64,000 nt of DNA from Fibrella aquatilis (GCF_017353255.1 NZ_JAFMYU010000003.1:248001-312000), one strand, 5' to 3'; shown: positions 53,312 through 61,925, numbered from the stretch's first letter. Notes: generated from the letters alone by a model not told the origin. Translations and numbers: made by a program.

Positions 53312-55501
53312 TTACACCAGCTTTTCCAAATCCATCGGCAGCCGCCGTTGCCGTTTGCCGGTGGCCATGAAGATGGCGTTGGCGAGGGCGGGGGCTACGG
53401 GGGGCAGACCAGGTTCGCCCACACCTTTGATAACGGGGCCGCCTTCGGTCAGGATGTGTACCTCCACCACGGGCATCTCGTTAATGCGCAACATGAGGTT
53501 GGTGTCGAAGTTGGTTTGCTGGGCGGCACCGTGTTGGAACGTAATGCCCGGCTTGGTGGCCGCAGTGAGGGCCATAGCAATGGCACCTTCGGTTTGTGCC
53601 CGCACCATGTCGGGGTTCACCATCGTGCCCAGATCGATGACGCAAATCACCTTCTCTACCTTCACCGAGCCATCTTTTCGGGTCGATACTTCTACCACGT
53701 GCCCGGCCAGGCCAGCGAAAAACTCCCACTGCGCCACGCCGCGGCCCCAGCCCGCCCGCAGGGGTTTGTCCCAGTTCGAGACCTCGCGGAGCTTGGTCAG
53801 CACCCGTTTGGTATCTGATGCCTTGGTCATCATGGCCAGGCGGTAGTCGAGTGGGTCTTTTCCGGCTTTGTGGGCCATTTCGTCGATGAAGCACTCGTGG
53901 GCAAACGCCAGCGTGGTGCTCGTCACGGCCCGCCAGTAGCCGGTGGGTACGGGCAGTTCGGCAAAGACGAAGCGATTGTCTACGTTCGGAATCTCGTATT
54001 TCTGTTCGCTGATGCCCTCGGTCATGGTTTTGTCTACCGTTCCGGCTTTGAGCGGGGTGCCCAGCGTGGCCTCAATAGAGGGCGAAATAACCTTGTGCTG
54101 AAACGCCAGCGGCATACCATCAGCACCGAGGCCGGCGCGGAAGGCCGAGAACGTCATGGGCCGGAAGGGGCCAAGCTGTGTGTCGTCCTCGCGGGTCCAG
54201 ATCACTTTCACGGGCTTGCCCACCTCCTTGGCGATATGGGCGGCTTCGAGCACAAAGTCCTGAAACAACCGCCGACCAAAGCCACCGCCGTTGAAGGTGA
54301 TGTTGACTTTCACGTCGTCGGCCTTGAGCTTGAACTCCTGCACCATGTTTTCTTTGATGATGGTGGCCCCCTGCGACGACGCCCAGATTTCGACCGACGT
54401 GGGTGAGGCCCAGTGCACCACGCAGTTCATGGGTTCCATGGGCGAGTGGCTCACGATGGGCGTTTCGTAGAACGCGTCCAGCTTCGTGGGGGCGTCGGCC
54501 AGGGCTTTGGTGAAATCACCGGCGGCATGGTCTACTACGCCGTCCTGCCTGGCCAGCTCGTGCAACTGCTGTTCGTAGGCCGGGGTGTTGAACTGGTCCA
54601 ACCCCTGATGATCCCAGGTCACGGCCAGCGCCCGGCGACCTTTTAGGGCGGCCCAATAGGTATCGGCCACCACGGCTACGCCCTCGTACCGGTTCTTCTC
54701 AAGCACACGATTGGCTTTCAGGACGTGCTTAACGCCCTTCACCTGCTTGGTTTTGGTATCGTCGAAACGAACCACCTTGCTGCCAGTAACGGGGCTGCGT
54801 TCCACTGATGCATACAGCATACCCGGCACCTTCACGTCGATACCAAACACGGCCCTGCCCGACGATTTGGCGGGTACTTCGGGCCGCATCGTGGCCTTAC
54901 CCAGGATCGTGAAGTCTTTGGCATCTTTGAGTTTCGGGCTTTTTGGCGTGGGTAGTTTCGATGCTGTCTCCACTAGCTCACCAAAGCCAACGCTACGGTT
55001 CGAGGCTTTGTGGTGTACGCGGGCATCGGCCACGGTGCATTCGTCGGCGGGCACGTTCCACTGCTGGCTGGCGGCGGTCACGAGCAGCTCCCGCGCCGAC
55101 GCCCCCACCTGGCGCAGGGTCATGTAGTTGCCCCGCACCGACGCACTACCCCCCGACACCTGGCCCCCGAAGGCTTTTTCGCCCCCGGTTTGCAAAATCG
55201 TCACCTTGTCGAGCGACAGCCCCAGTTCCTCGGCCATGAGCGCGGGGATAGACTGGTGGGTGCCCTGCCCCATATCGGGCTGAGAGTTCATGAGCGTCAC
55301 TTTGCCCGTTTTGTCGATGATGATGTAGGGCGTTAATGCCGTGCCGGTGGGGGCCGCGTTGATGTTGAGCAGACGGCTCACCGGCCCGCCCATTACCTCG
55401 GCACTGCCCGACGACACGCCCACGACGAGCGCCGCGCCCGTGAGGCCCAGCATCTTCAAAAAATCGCGGCGGTTGGCCGACAGGGTATCGTTCGTGTTCA
55501 T
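53312..55501 (-). CDS. Molybdopterin-binding oxidoreductase large subunit (IorB-type, xanthine dehydrogenase family)
   Basis: 729 residues with a twin-arginine leader ([22 protein letters not shown]). Mo-binding segments: [54 protein letters not shown] and the catalytic Glu in [18 protein letters not shown]. Single-chain length and Tat signal match isoquinoline 1-oxidoreductase-like (IorB) enzymes that hydroxylate N-heterocycles or aldehydes in the periplasm. The 4-bp overlap with the [2Fe-2S] subunit gene upstream shows one operon. Natural substrate unknown; no Moco insertion gene adjacent. Confidence 0.92.
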   Translation of the reverse strand: MNTNDTLSANRRDFLKMLGLTGAALVVGVSSGSAEVMGGPVSRLLNINAAPTGTALTPYIIIDKTGKVTLMNSQPDMGQGTHQSIPALMAEELGLSLDKVTILQTGGEKAFGGQVSGGSASVRGNYMTLRQVGASARELLVTAASQQWNVPADECTVADARVHHKASNRSVGFGELVETASKLPTPKSPKLKDAKDFTILGKATMRPEVPAKSSGRAVFGIDVKVPGMLYASVERSPVTGSKVVRFDDTKTKQVKGVKHVLKANRVLEKNRYEGVAVVADTYWAALKGRRALAVTWDHQGLDQFNTPAYEQQLHELARQDGVVDHAAGDFTKALADAPTKLDAFYETPIVSHSPMEPMNCVVHWASPTSVEIWASSQGATIIKENMVQEFKLKADDVKVNITFNGGGFGRRLFQDFVLEAAHIAKEVGKPVKVIWTREDDTQLGPFRPMTFSAFRAGLGADGMPLAFQHKVISPSIEATLGTPLKAGTVDKTMTEGISEQKYEIPNVDNRFVFAELPVPTGYWRAVTSTTLAFAHECFIDEMAHKAGKDPLDYRLAMMTKASDTKRVLTKLREVSNWDKPLRAGWGRGVAQWEFFAGLAGHVVEVSTRKDGSVKVEKVICVIDLGTMVNPDMVRAQTEGAIAMALTAATKPGITFQHGAAQQTNFDTNLMLRINEMPVVEVHILTEGGPVIKGVGEPGLPPVAPALANAIFMATGKRQRRLPMDLEKLV

Positions 55502-56004
55502 CGCTTGCCCACTTTAGCACCGTTTCTGGGTAATTTATTCGTCGTGCTGATCTCTGCCGAAGCCGTGTGGATGGCTTCCCGAATGCGCGTGTACGTGCCA
55601 CAGCGGCAGATATTCCCCTGCATGGCATTGTCAATATCGGTATCGGTTGGCTTGGGGTTGGTCTTGAGCAACGCCACCGCGCTCATGATCTGGCCCGACT
55701 GGCAATAGCCGCACTGTGGCACCTGATGCTGAATCCACGCCTTCTGCACGGGGTGATCGGCGTTTTTGGAAAGGCCTTCGATGGTGGTAATCTTCTGCCC
55801 GCTCACCGCCGACACTGGTACACTGCACGACCTCACCGGCGATCCGTCGAGGTGGACGGTACACGCGCCACACTGGGCAATGCCACAGCCGAATTTGGTG
55901 CCGGTAAGGCCCACCACGTCGCGGATAGCCCACAGCAGGGGCATATCAGGCTCCACGTCGAGGGCGTGCGGCTGGTTATTGATCGTGAGTTTGATCGTAG
56001 CCAT
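55498..56004 (-). CDS. [2Fe-2S] small subunit of the IorAB-type molybdoenzyme
   Basis: 168 residues. Two iron-sulfur clusters are evident: a plant-ferredoxin type ([16 protein letters not shown] plus a later Cys, RSCSVP) and the helical-bundle type ([12 protein letters not shown] ... [12 protein letters not shown]). It passes electrons from the Mo subunit to an external acceptor. No signal peptide, so it is exported as a complex through the Tat leader of the large subunit. Overlaps that gene by 4 bp. It is the first gene of the operon; palindrome P15 lies about 56 bp upstream. Confidence 0.95.
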   Translation of the reverse strand: MATIKLTINNQPHALDVEPDMPLLWAIRDVVGLTGTKFGCGIAQCGACTVHLDGSPVRSCSVPVSAVSGQKITTIEGLSKNADHPVQKAWIQHQVPQCGYCQSGQIMSAVALLKTNPKPTDTDIDNAMQGNICRCGTYTRIREAIHTASAEISTTNKLPRNGAKVGKR

Positions 56005-56059
56005 TGGAGAGGTTTATAGAGTATATGCGAAGGTAAGGAAAAGTAGTAGCAGTAGGCAG

Positions 56060-56204
56060 GACTGACGCAGGCATAGCTTCGCGCATCGTGCCCTTCGACT
56101 ACGCGTCTCGGACAGGCTCAGGGTGACAACGACCTTGAAGCAATTCAAGAGATTTTTTTTATTGGACTGTCACCCTGAGCTTGTCGAAGGGCCATGCGTC
56201 AGCA
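56060..56204. repeat. Intergenic palindrome P15 (copy related to P16)
   Basis: Outer CTGACGC (56062-56068) faces GCGTCAG (56196-56202); inner GTGCCCTTCGAC and GGCTCAGGGTGACA face TGTCACCCTGAGC and GTCGAAGGGC on the right arm, the left arm carrying an extra 14-nt stretch. The right arm and much of the loop are similar to palindrome P16 in the same order, so the two are dispersed copies of one element. Confidence 0.8.
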
Positions 56205-56273
56205 ATACGCTCATTTATGATCCATAACTCACGTTTCATTGGCACAAAATATAGGCTAATTTGGCTTTTCTAA

Positions 56274-56390
56274 ATGAAGCGCCCACAGCCAGATGTGGAA
56301 CATACGTTTGATTTTGACGCACATTTCCACCGCCTTAAACATGCTAGTGGGGATGAGTTTATGACGATTTGGAAACAATTTCACACGTAA
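56274..56390 (+). CDS. Possible 38-residue protein
   Basis: ATG to TAA frame giving a His-rich short peptide (MKRPQPDVEHTFDFDAHFH...). It is preceded by an AT-rich stretch but has no neighbour on its strand and no family I recognise. It could be the end of a decayed gene. Listed only because it lies in an otherwise empty region. Confidence 0.25.
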   Translation: MKRPQPDVEHTFDFDAHFHRLKHASGDEFMTIWKQFHT

Positions 56391-56499
56391 CCAAATGGGT
56401 CAGTAAAGGACTCCCTGCTACATGCTCAAACTGACTACTCAGCTAACAAAAACTTATCTAAAAAAGCTAGGCCAGTTTCCATATCGCTTATAAGTTCAA

Positions 56500-57378
56500 T
56501 TATGGCTTAGTACCGTTGCTGAAATAACTTCCCCAAGGTAAATACTTTACGAGAGCATACTCTGCCTCATCTTTAGCTCTCAGATCAGCCCACTCTGTAG
56601 ACTCAATTACATCCTTATATTTCTCCAGATCACTCTCTTTAGATGCAACAATCCAGCGTCGAGAGTAAAGTGCCATTACTTTGTTTATAGCATCTACGAA
56701 TTCGGGCTTTATACCCATGTGGAGTATCGTTGAGTTAGCTGCATTTTTAAATGCTAGTACAATCTTGTTGGTCAGTACGATGAACGAAACGTCGTCATCG
56801 TCAAATAGTCTGTGTATTAATGGGTGATCGCAATAGATGAAGTGGTGATCATCATCCGATGTCATGACGGTGAACTCTATTCCCACATAACTGTTAACTT
56901 CCTCTGAGATCGTATTGATAATATTTTCAAGCGCAAGTACCTTATCGTCTCTTTCAGGCTTGCCGCTGATGTTTTCTTTAAGTTCTGGGTTTTCTTTTAT
57001 GAACCTAAGATAGATATCAAATCTGTGTTTTGATGAATAATCCAAAACAAAAATGGCCGTTAAAATCTTTGCTAGATGAGTTCGATCTTTGGCAATATTA
57101 TTTATATTCTTGCTTATAAGTTTATCTATAAATGGGGCGATTGTATCCTCAAGACCACTTTTCCATAATTCCATATCTACGTTTCGTATACCATCTATTG
57201 TTGGTACATATAGATCAGATGAAATTGCAAATGAAAAGGCACTTTTACCCTTAGAAGATGAGAAATATTGCTTGCCTTTGATTATGTCATAAACAAATAC
57301 TCCTTCACGCTCATCCTTTGTTATGACCCAGTGCTTTAGAACGGCTTTAGGTATTGTATGGTTTTTCTTGTATTCCAT
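56500..57378 (-). CDS. DUF4238-like protein, probably horizontally acquired
   Basis: 292 residues. N-terminus KKNHTIPKAVLKHWVITKDEREGVFVYDI matches the (H-x-I/V-PK-x-L-x-x-W) opening of DUF4238 proteins, and the middle has the family-like HFIYCDHPL segment (about 195-200). The gene is clearly AT-richer than the window average, with different codon choice, and lies just downstream of the displaced ssrA end. DUF4238 genes are often found in accessory or defence islands; the molecular function is not known. No signal peptide or membrane segment. Confidence 0.75.
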   Translation of the reverse strand: MEYKKNHTIPKAVLKHWVITKDEREGVFVYDIIKGKQYFSSSKGKSAFSFAISSDLYVPTIDGIRNVDMELWKSGLEDTIAPFIDKLISKNINNIAKDRTHLAKILTAIFVLDYSSKHRFDIYLRFIKENPELKENISGKPERDDKVLALENIINTISEEVNSYVGIEFTVMTSDDDHHFIYCDHPLIHRLFDDDDVSFIVLTNKIVLAFKNAANSTILHMGIKPEFVDAINKVMALYSRRWIVASKESDLEKYKDVIESTEWADLRAKDEAEYALVKYLPWGSYFSNGTKP

Positions 57379-57496
57379 TGTTATTGTTTAGTTATAAATT
57401 TAGCTAATTCAACAGTTTTTGTTTCATGCTGAAGCCCGTTTCTTGAATCAGCGTTTGATTGACACATACAGTTTCTGCCGCCATTTGTCTGCCATT

Positions 57497-57546
57497 TTTT
57501 CGGAAATGCCAACAAAAACGCCTGACAATACTTGATTATCAGGCGT
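57497..57546 (-). terminator. Intrinsic terminator behind the displaced ssrA end
   Basis: In the minus direction the stem ACGCCTGA / TCAGGCGT (loop about 13 nt, 57515-57545) is followed by five T. It sits directly after the ssrA fragment and is probably the original ssrA terminator. Confidence 0.85.
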
Positions 57547-57554
57547 TTGCACGC

Positions 57555-57676
57555 TGGAGACGCAGGGATTTGAACCCTGGTCCAGTCAAGGAAAACGTCG
57601 CGCTTTCTACATGCTTAGTGGTGATTTGGATTGTCGGGTGGAAGACTGGCTCACCACTGGCCTATCCGACACCGTA
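57555..57676 (-). pseudogene. Displaced 3' fragment of ssrA (att-like direct repeat, copy A)
   Basis: These 122 bp are identical to 58767-58888, the 3' third of the intact tmRNA gene, in the same orientation. It contains the T-arm (GGTTCAAATCC), the 3' acceptor strand and the CTAAGCATGTAGA element, but no tag frame or 5' half follows. Direct repeats of the 3' end of a tRNA or tmRNA gene are the mark left by site-specific integration into it. Confidence 0.92.
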
Positions 57677-57687
57677 TACTGCTCAGA

Positions 57688-58008
57688 TTATGAATAGACA
57701 AAGGCATCTGCGATTGCCTGCTTCACAGAATAGATGCCATTCTCAAGCCCAGAAATACTGGCATACTTGTCGCTAGTTGCCAGAATGCTTCCACTCCTGT
57801 CTTTTAGCACAAAATAGTGAAATTCTTCAGCATCCGTTTTTTTGTCATACAGGAATGTATCTGTAGGAAGATGAAGGAGAGAGTCCAGGGCCTGATCGCA
57901 GTCCTGTTTCGTTTCGTAAAGCTTACTTGTCAAAATCACTTCTCCATTGTGTGCCAGAAGGCTGAATGAGTAACCTCCCCCAGCTTTGATTAGTCTAAAC
58001 CGATTCAT
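57688..58008 (-). CDS. Tandem DUF1508 (YegP-type) protein, cassette gene 2
   Basis: 106 residues comprising two DUF1508 units: FRLIKAGGGYSFSLLAHNGEVILTSKLYETKQDCDQAL (about 3-42) and FHYFVLKDRSGSILATSDKYASISGLENGIYSVKQAIADA (about 63-102), the tandem layout of YegP-family proteins. Cytosolic; function unknown. The start overlaps the HEPN gene's stop (ATGA), so both proteins are made together. The stop codon lies only 11 bp from the ssrA-fragment repeat, so it is the last gene inside the cassette. Confidence 0.85.
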   Translation of the reverse strand: MNRFRLIKAGGGYSFSLLAHNGEVILTSKLYETKQDCDQALDSLLHLPTDTFLYDKKTDAEEFHYFVLKDRSGSILATSDKYASISGLENGIYSVKQAIADAFVYS

Positions 58009-58643
58009 CGTGTTTGCGTTGATGTTTGACGAAGATGACCATTTACCTCATTAACAAATTTATCGATCTCATTGATCCAGCTTTTTACCTTGATTAAGCT
58101 GATTGATTTATACGCATGATTGCCGCTACCTATGCGTCTGCTGCCATCCCTGTCAGCACGATGCACAATATTGTGTCGGCGCTTTATCATTTCGTCTAAA
58201 AGTGGGAAACAGTCTCTCATCGGTTCCGTTACCTCTACGCCAATACTCCTCATGGCCGAGACGATATCAGTCGTATTGTTGAAACTCATCATGCCCAGGT
58301 ATTCGACTATTGACGCCTCAATGACCTCGTCGACTGTTTTTCCTCTATACGCAACCAGATCACCGAGTTTAAATTTAGTCTCTCTGTTTCCTGTTAACGA
58401 CATACCGACCAACGGCACCTGATTCAATTTAGTGCTGTCTGCCATAGATGGTAATTTCCACATCAATACGCTTCTGAGGTAATCTTCAAGCGTAGAATGG
58501 GCCAAAACAGTAGTTGATCTTAACAGATCGAGGTGGTAGCTACTTTTTCTGCCCCGGCCAGTTGTCAGCGTACTGTACAGAGCCATCAAATTTCTCAACC
58601 TCAAAAAATTTTTGTCGAAATAGTAGACGATGTCGTCAAGCAT
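58005..58643 (-). CDS. HEPN-motif protein (RiboL-PSP-HEPN-like), cassette gene 1
   Basis: 212 residues, mostly helical. Residues about 158-166 read KRRHNIVHR, the R-x4-H motif (R-[N/H]-x-x-x-H) of HEPN ribonucleases, preceded by a helical segment (PMRDCFPLLDEMI). The N-terminal LDLLRSTTVLAHSTLEDYLRSVLMWKLP is also typical of RiboL-PSP-type HEPN domains. HEPN proteins are often RNA-cutting toxins or anti-phage effectors; activity here is inferred. Translationally coupled to the DUF1508 gene downstream, and both sit between the two ssrA 3'-end copies. Confidence 0.75.
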   Translation of the reverse strand: MLDDIVYYFDKNFLRLRNLMALYSTLTTGRGRKSSYHLDLLRSTTVLAHSTLEDYLRSVLMWKLPSMADSTKLNQVPLVGMSLTGNRETKFKLGDLVAYRGKTVDEVIEASIVEYLGMMSFNNTTDIVSAMRSIGVEVTEPMRDCFPLLDEMIKRRHNIVHRADRDGSRRIGSGNHAYKSISLIKVKSWINEIDKFVNEVNGHLRQTSTQTR

Positions 58644-58726
58644 TGTTCAATCGGGCGTGCTGGTAAAGGCCATGCAGAAAAAGCTGGTTAGCAGGTAATT
58701 ATAAGAAAATTGAGGCGAAACGCAAA

Positions 58727-58757
58727 AGCCCCCACTCATCCGAGTGGGGGCTTTTGC
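58727..58757 (-). terminator. Intrinsic terminator of ssrA
   Basis: AAAAGCCCCCACTC / GAGTGGGGGCTTTT, 14-bp stem with a 4-nt loop, 9 nt after the 3' end of the intact tmRNA gene. Symmetric, so it could also end transcripts from the other side. It differs from the terminator behind copy A, so it probably arrived with the cassette. Confidence 0.9.
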
Positions 58758-58766
58758 CATTTTGGG

Positions 58767-59136
58767 TGGAGACGCAGGGATTTGAACCCTGGTCCAGTCA
58801 AGGAAAACGTCGCGCTTTCTACATGCTTAGTGGTGATTTGGATTGTCGGGTGGAAGACTGGCTCACCACTGGCCTATCCGACACCGTACATTGTTTTGTC
58901 TCGCCTCTTGTTACAATGATTATCGAAGCCAGCGCAGCGGGTCGACGCCTCCTGATCCACTCAGCGGCGCAGAGAGTGGGGAGACGATGGCATTTGCTTA
59001 ACCCTCCGGGTTAGGCAGCCATGGCGTAGTTATATTCGCCAGTTATTGTTTTGACGATTTGTTTGGGCGGGAAATACCGTCAACTCCCGGCATGCTTACA
59101 CGCGCCTTCGGCAAGCTGTCAATTCCAGTCGCCCCC
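58767..59136 (-). ncRNA. ssrA: tmRNA (ssrA), one-piece, tag GEYNYAMAA
   Basis: 370 nt. The 5' acceptor strand GGGGGCG (59136-59130) pairs with the 3' strand CGTCTCC (58774-58768, two G-U pairs); the gene starts GGGGGCGACTGGAATTGAC, the usual tmRNA opening. The T-arm is CAGGG-TTCAAAT-CCCTG; CCA is not encoded. The tag frame at 59040-59011 begins on a GGC resume codon and reads GEYNYAMAA-TAA, followed by the H5 hairpin CCC-GGA-GGG. Rescues stalled ribosomes and marks products for proteolysis. The last 122 nt are duplicated at 57555-57676. Confidence 0.95.
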
Positions 59137-59167
59137 GGGTAATGTGCTTAAATAACCTGGATGTAGG

Positions 59168-59381
59168 GTTCAAAGTTCAAGGTCTAAAGTCTAAAGTTGC
59201 TTCGCGCTGGCGTATTGCTGACGCACGGCCCCTCGACTGCGCTCGGGGTGACAATCAGCTTGAATCAACTCTTTGAGATTGCTCTACTCACCTGTCACCC
59301 CGAGCGCAGTCGAGGGGCCAGGCGTCAGCAATACGCCACCAGCGCCAGCCAACTTTAGACCTTAGACCTTGAACTTTAAAC
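59168..59381. repeat. Intergenic palindrome P16 (about 85-bp arms, largest member)
   Basis: Left arm 59168-59253, right arm 59293-59381. From outside in: heptads GTTCAAA/GTTCAAG/GTCTAAA/GTCTAAA, then GGCGTATTGCTGACGC, then GGCCCCTCGACTGCGCTCGG and GGTGACA, each with its inverted partner; one small indel zone near GTTGCTTCGC. It ends on the base before the TonB-receptor stop codon. Confidence 0.95.
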
Positions 59382-61814
59382 TTAAAACTCCCAGCGGTAG
59401 CTCAACACCGGAATGATGCCCAGCTGGTATTGGGGGACTATTTTGCGCTGGAAGGCGTCATAGTAGCTGTAGGCCTGATTATGGGTGTCGGTCACGTTTT
59501 GCAGGTCGAGGGCCAGCATCCGGCTATAGTGGGGGTTGCTCTTGCGCCAGTAGATACGCAGGTCGGCGCGGGCGTAGGCGGCCAGGCGGTTGGTATAGGC
59601 GTAGCCCACGTAATAGGTTGAGGTTTGTCCCTGCGAGGCCGTCACGTCGATGGTGCGGTCGAGGAAACCCCCGGCGTAGGTGAGACGGGCGTTGAGGCCC
59701 CAGGTCTGTATTCGTTTTCGGGCCTTGCCCGTGGTGGCGGGCGTGGCGGCGGTGGTCCATTCGCGGCCCACGGTGGCGTTGGTGGCGTAGCGCCCGTTGA
59801 AGCGCGACTCGCGCCAGGTGCCGTCTAGGGTGCGGTACTCGGCGTTATAGAGCGACCCCGTCAGGAGCCAGTAAAGCTGTTTGGTGAGGTACTGCTGGAA
59901 GGTGATCTCCAGCCCCATGTTCCGGCCACTGCCGCCGTTGACCAGCCGCAAGGGCCGTTCCACAAACTCGGTGGTTTCAGACAGGTTCAGGGCCGAAAAA
60001 GCCCCCGTAACGCTGTTGTTCACCAACGCCACCGGCACGTCGAACAGGTATTGGTAGTAGGCCTCGGCTTTCAGGTAGGCCGACGGGGTAAGCTGATGCG
60101 TGTAGCCCAGCACCAGGTGATGCGCTTTGGTCAGGCCTAGGCCCGTGTTGTCAATGATCGATGCCGACGTGGGCGGCAACTGGGCCAGATACACACCCGG
60201 CTGCTGAAGCTGAGAGTGCAGCCCGTAGGCCAGTGAAATTGTCCGCCCCGGCCGCACGTCATACCGGGCCGAGAGGCGAGGTTCAAGTAGCTGACTACGA
60301 GCATTATAGCTAAATGTCGTGTAGTGCAGCCCAGCCTGAATAAACCAGGCGGGGCTGGGTTGCCACTGGAGGTTTGCATACGGCTCCACCAGCCAGCCCG
60401 TCACCGTGCCGTCTACCACGTCGGGGGGCAAGATGGCCCCGGTGTCGGCGGGGAGTCGCTGGGCGGTCAGGTTCTGCTGCACCCGCGTTAGGTAGGCCCC
60501 CGCCTGAAGGGTCGTTTTGCCCGACAGGCGCACCCCCAGCGAACTCGTCAGCGTGGCCCGGACGTTGGTGCTCTGGTCAACCTGGGTGGCAATGCCATTG
60601 GGCGGAAAACCAACCGGCAACTGGGCAAATTCCTGGTAGCGGCTGCTTTGATTGCCCGACACCACCAGCGCCGACCGCCACGTAACGCGCGCGCCCAATG
60701 GCCGCACATAGGTAAGCCCGCCCGCGCCCATCTGCGACCGGAACCGAATGTTATACAAGTCTTTAGCCGACACCTGATCGCTCTTGGGCAGGGCCGTGAA
60801 CACGTTGCCGCTGTTGCCGGTTACGCCAAAAATCTTTAGCAGGCCCCGTCCGTGCGTGGGTAGGGTCAGGCTGACCGACAAATCCTGAAACCGGATGGCC
60901 TCGCCGCCAAACGTGACGCCCAGTAGCCCCAGCAGGCCCGTAAACGAATACCGGTAGTTGACCAGGTACGACCGCCCGCTGCCGGGTACGCCCATGGGGC
61001 CTTCGGCGGCGATGTCGAGGCCAATGAGGCCCGCCTGCACAATGCGCTCGTGGCGCTCGTCGTTGCCGCTCCGCAGGTTCATGTCCATCACGCCCCCCAC
61101 CGTGTTGCCGTAGGCAGGGCCAAACGCACCCGTCAGAAACCGCGTGGTGCCCAGCAGCTGCGCGCTCAGGATGTTCACCCCACCACCCGACGCCGTAGGC
61201 CGGTCGCCGAGGGTGCCAGCGTTGCCCAGGTGGTTGGGGTTCACGATCTCCACGCCCTCCAGCCGCCAGATCAGCGCGTTGGGCGTGTTGCCCCGAATGG
61301 CAATGTTGTTGGCCTGGTCGTTGGTGTTCACCACGCCCGCGTAGGCCGTAGCGAGTCGGGCTGGGTCGAGGTAGGTGGCGGGGTAGCGCAGGATCTGTTC
61401 GGGCGTAATGGTCTGGGCGCTGGTGAGGTTGGCGTCGGGGCGCTGGCCTTTCACCACGGTTTCAGGCAGGGTGCGTGCGCCCGCCCGCAGGCCCACGTCC
61501 AGCACCTGCTCCCGCCCCGATTCCACCAGCACTTCGGCGGTGGTTTGCGGGTCGTAGCCCAGGTAGCGAACCGTAAGCGTATAGCGACCAACGGGCACGT
61601 CGGGCAAACGAAAAACGCCGCTCGAGTCGGTGTAGGCCACCAGCAACGACGGTGCGCCGAGGGCTACGCTGGCACCTCCCAATGGCCTGTCGGTGCTGGC
61701 GTCATACACCCGCCCGCGCACCACCTGGCCAAGGGGTTTTGGTTGTGCAACAAGCTGATAATGACCTGCCAATAAATAAAAACAGGCGAAAACAAACGGC
61801 AGACGGTGAATCAT
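59382..61814 (-). CDS. TonB-dependent outer-membrane receptor with CarboxypepD regulatory domain
   Basis: 810 residues from the ATG ending at 61814, with signal peptide MIHRLPFVFACFYLLAGHYQLVAQ. Regulatory beta-sandwich domain at about 35-110 (VVRGRVYDASTDRPLGGASVALGAPSLLVAYTDSSGVFRLPDVPVGRYTLTVRYLGYDP), plug domain about 125-240 (ANNIAIRGNTPNALIWRLEGVEIVNPNHLG), then a 22-strand-type barrel ending YQLGIIPVLSYRWEF. It imports a large ligand across the outer membrane using TonB energy; no SusD partner is adjacent, so a siderophore, cofactor or peptide ligand is as likely as glycan. Divergent from the gene at 61926. Confidence 0.92.
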   Translation of the reverse strand: MIHRLPFVFACFYLLAGHYQLVAQPKPLGQVVRGRVYDASTDRPLGGASVALGAPSLLVAYTDSSGVFRLPDVPVGRYTLTVRYLGYDPQTTAEVLVESGREQVLDVGLRAGARTLPETVVKGQRPDANLTSAQTITPEQILRYPATYLDPARLATAYAGVVNTNDQANNIAIRGNTPNALIWRLEGVEIVNPNHLGNAGTLGDRPTASGGGVNILSAQLLGTTRFLTGAFGPAYGNTVGGVMDMNLRSGNDERHERIVQAGLIGLDIAAEGPMGVPGSGRSYLVNYRYSFTGLLGLLGVTFGGEAIRFQDLSVSLTLPTHGRGLLKIFGVTGNSGNVFTALPKSDQVSAKDLYNIRFRSQMGAGGLTYVRPLGARVTWRSALVVSGNQSSRYQEFAQLPVGFPPNGIATQVDQSTNVRATLTSSLGVRLSGKTTLQAGAYLTRVQQNLTAQRLPADTGAILPPDVVDGTVTGWLVEPYANLQWQPSPAWFIQAGLHYTTFSYNARSQLLEPRLSARYDVRPGRTISLAYGLHSQLQQPGVYLAQLPPTSASIIDNTGLGLTKAHHLVLGYTHQLTPSAYLKAEAYYQYLFDVPVALVNNSVTGAFSALNLSETTEFVERPLRLVNGGSGRNMGLEITFQQYLTKQLYWLLTGSLYNAEYRTLDGTWRESRFNGRYATNATVGREWTTAATPATTGKARKRIQTWGLNARLTYAGGFLDRTIDVTASQGQTSTYYVGYAYTNRLAAYARADLRIYWRKSNPHYSRMLALDLQNVTDTHNQAYSYYDAFQRKIVPQYQLGIIPVLSYRWEF

Positions 61815-61925
61815 TCGGGCCAGTTTACGAACTTGCTTAAACCTTACTAAACAACGGTTGTTACCCATGTCTATAGGGGTAACTATTTTTTGCGCATAGG
61901 TTTCCACTTGTTTATCCATAAGGCC

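Larger units (their letters stand above)
56005..56499. other. 495-bp intergenic region
   Basis: Holds palindrome P15 (56060-56204), a 38-residue plus-strand frame (56274-56390, doubtful) and AT-rich sequence. No RNA gene or insertion element was recognised. It separates the molybdoenzyme operon from the DUF4238-like gene and marks a drop in GC content. Confidence 0.6.

Noticed and set aside
57555-58888. Simple tandem duplication of the ssrA 3' end rather than integration
   Set aside because: The two copies are 1.2 kb apart, have different terminators behind them and enclose a compact two-gene unit, which fits insertion at ssrA better; unequal recombination cannot be fully excluded.
57459-58919. 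Plus-strand frames at 57459-57776 and 58710-58919 encoding the same peptide (WRRRDLNPG...)
   Set aside because: They are antisense to the tmRNA 3' end and its duplicate; the shared peptide is just the repeated RNA gene read backwards, a common false gene call.
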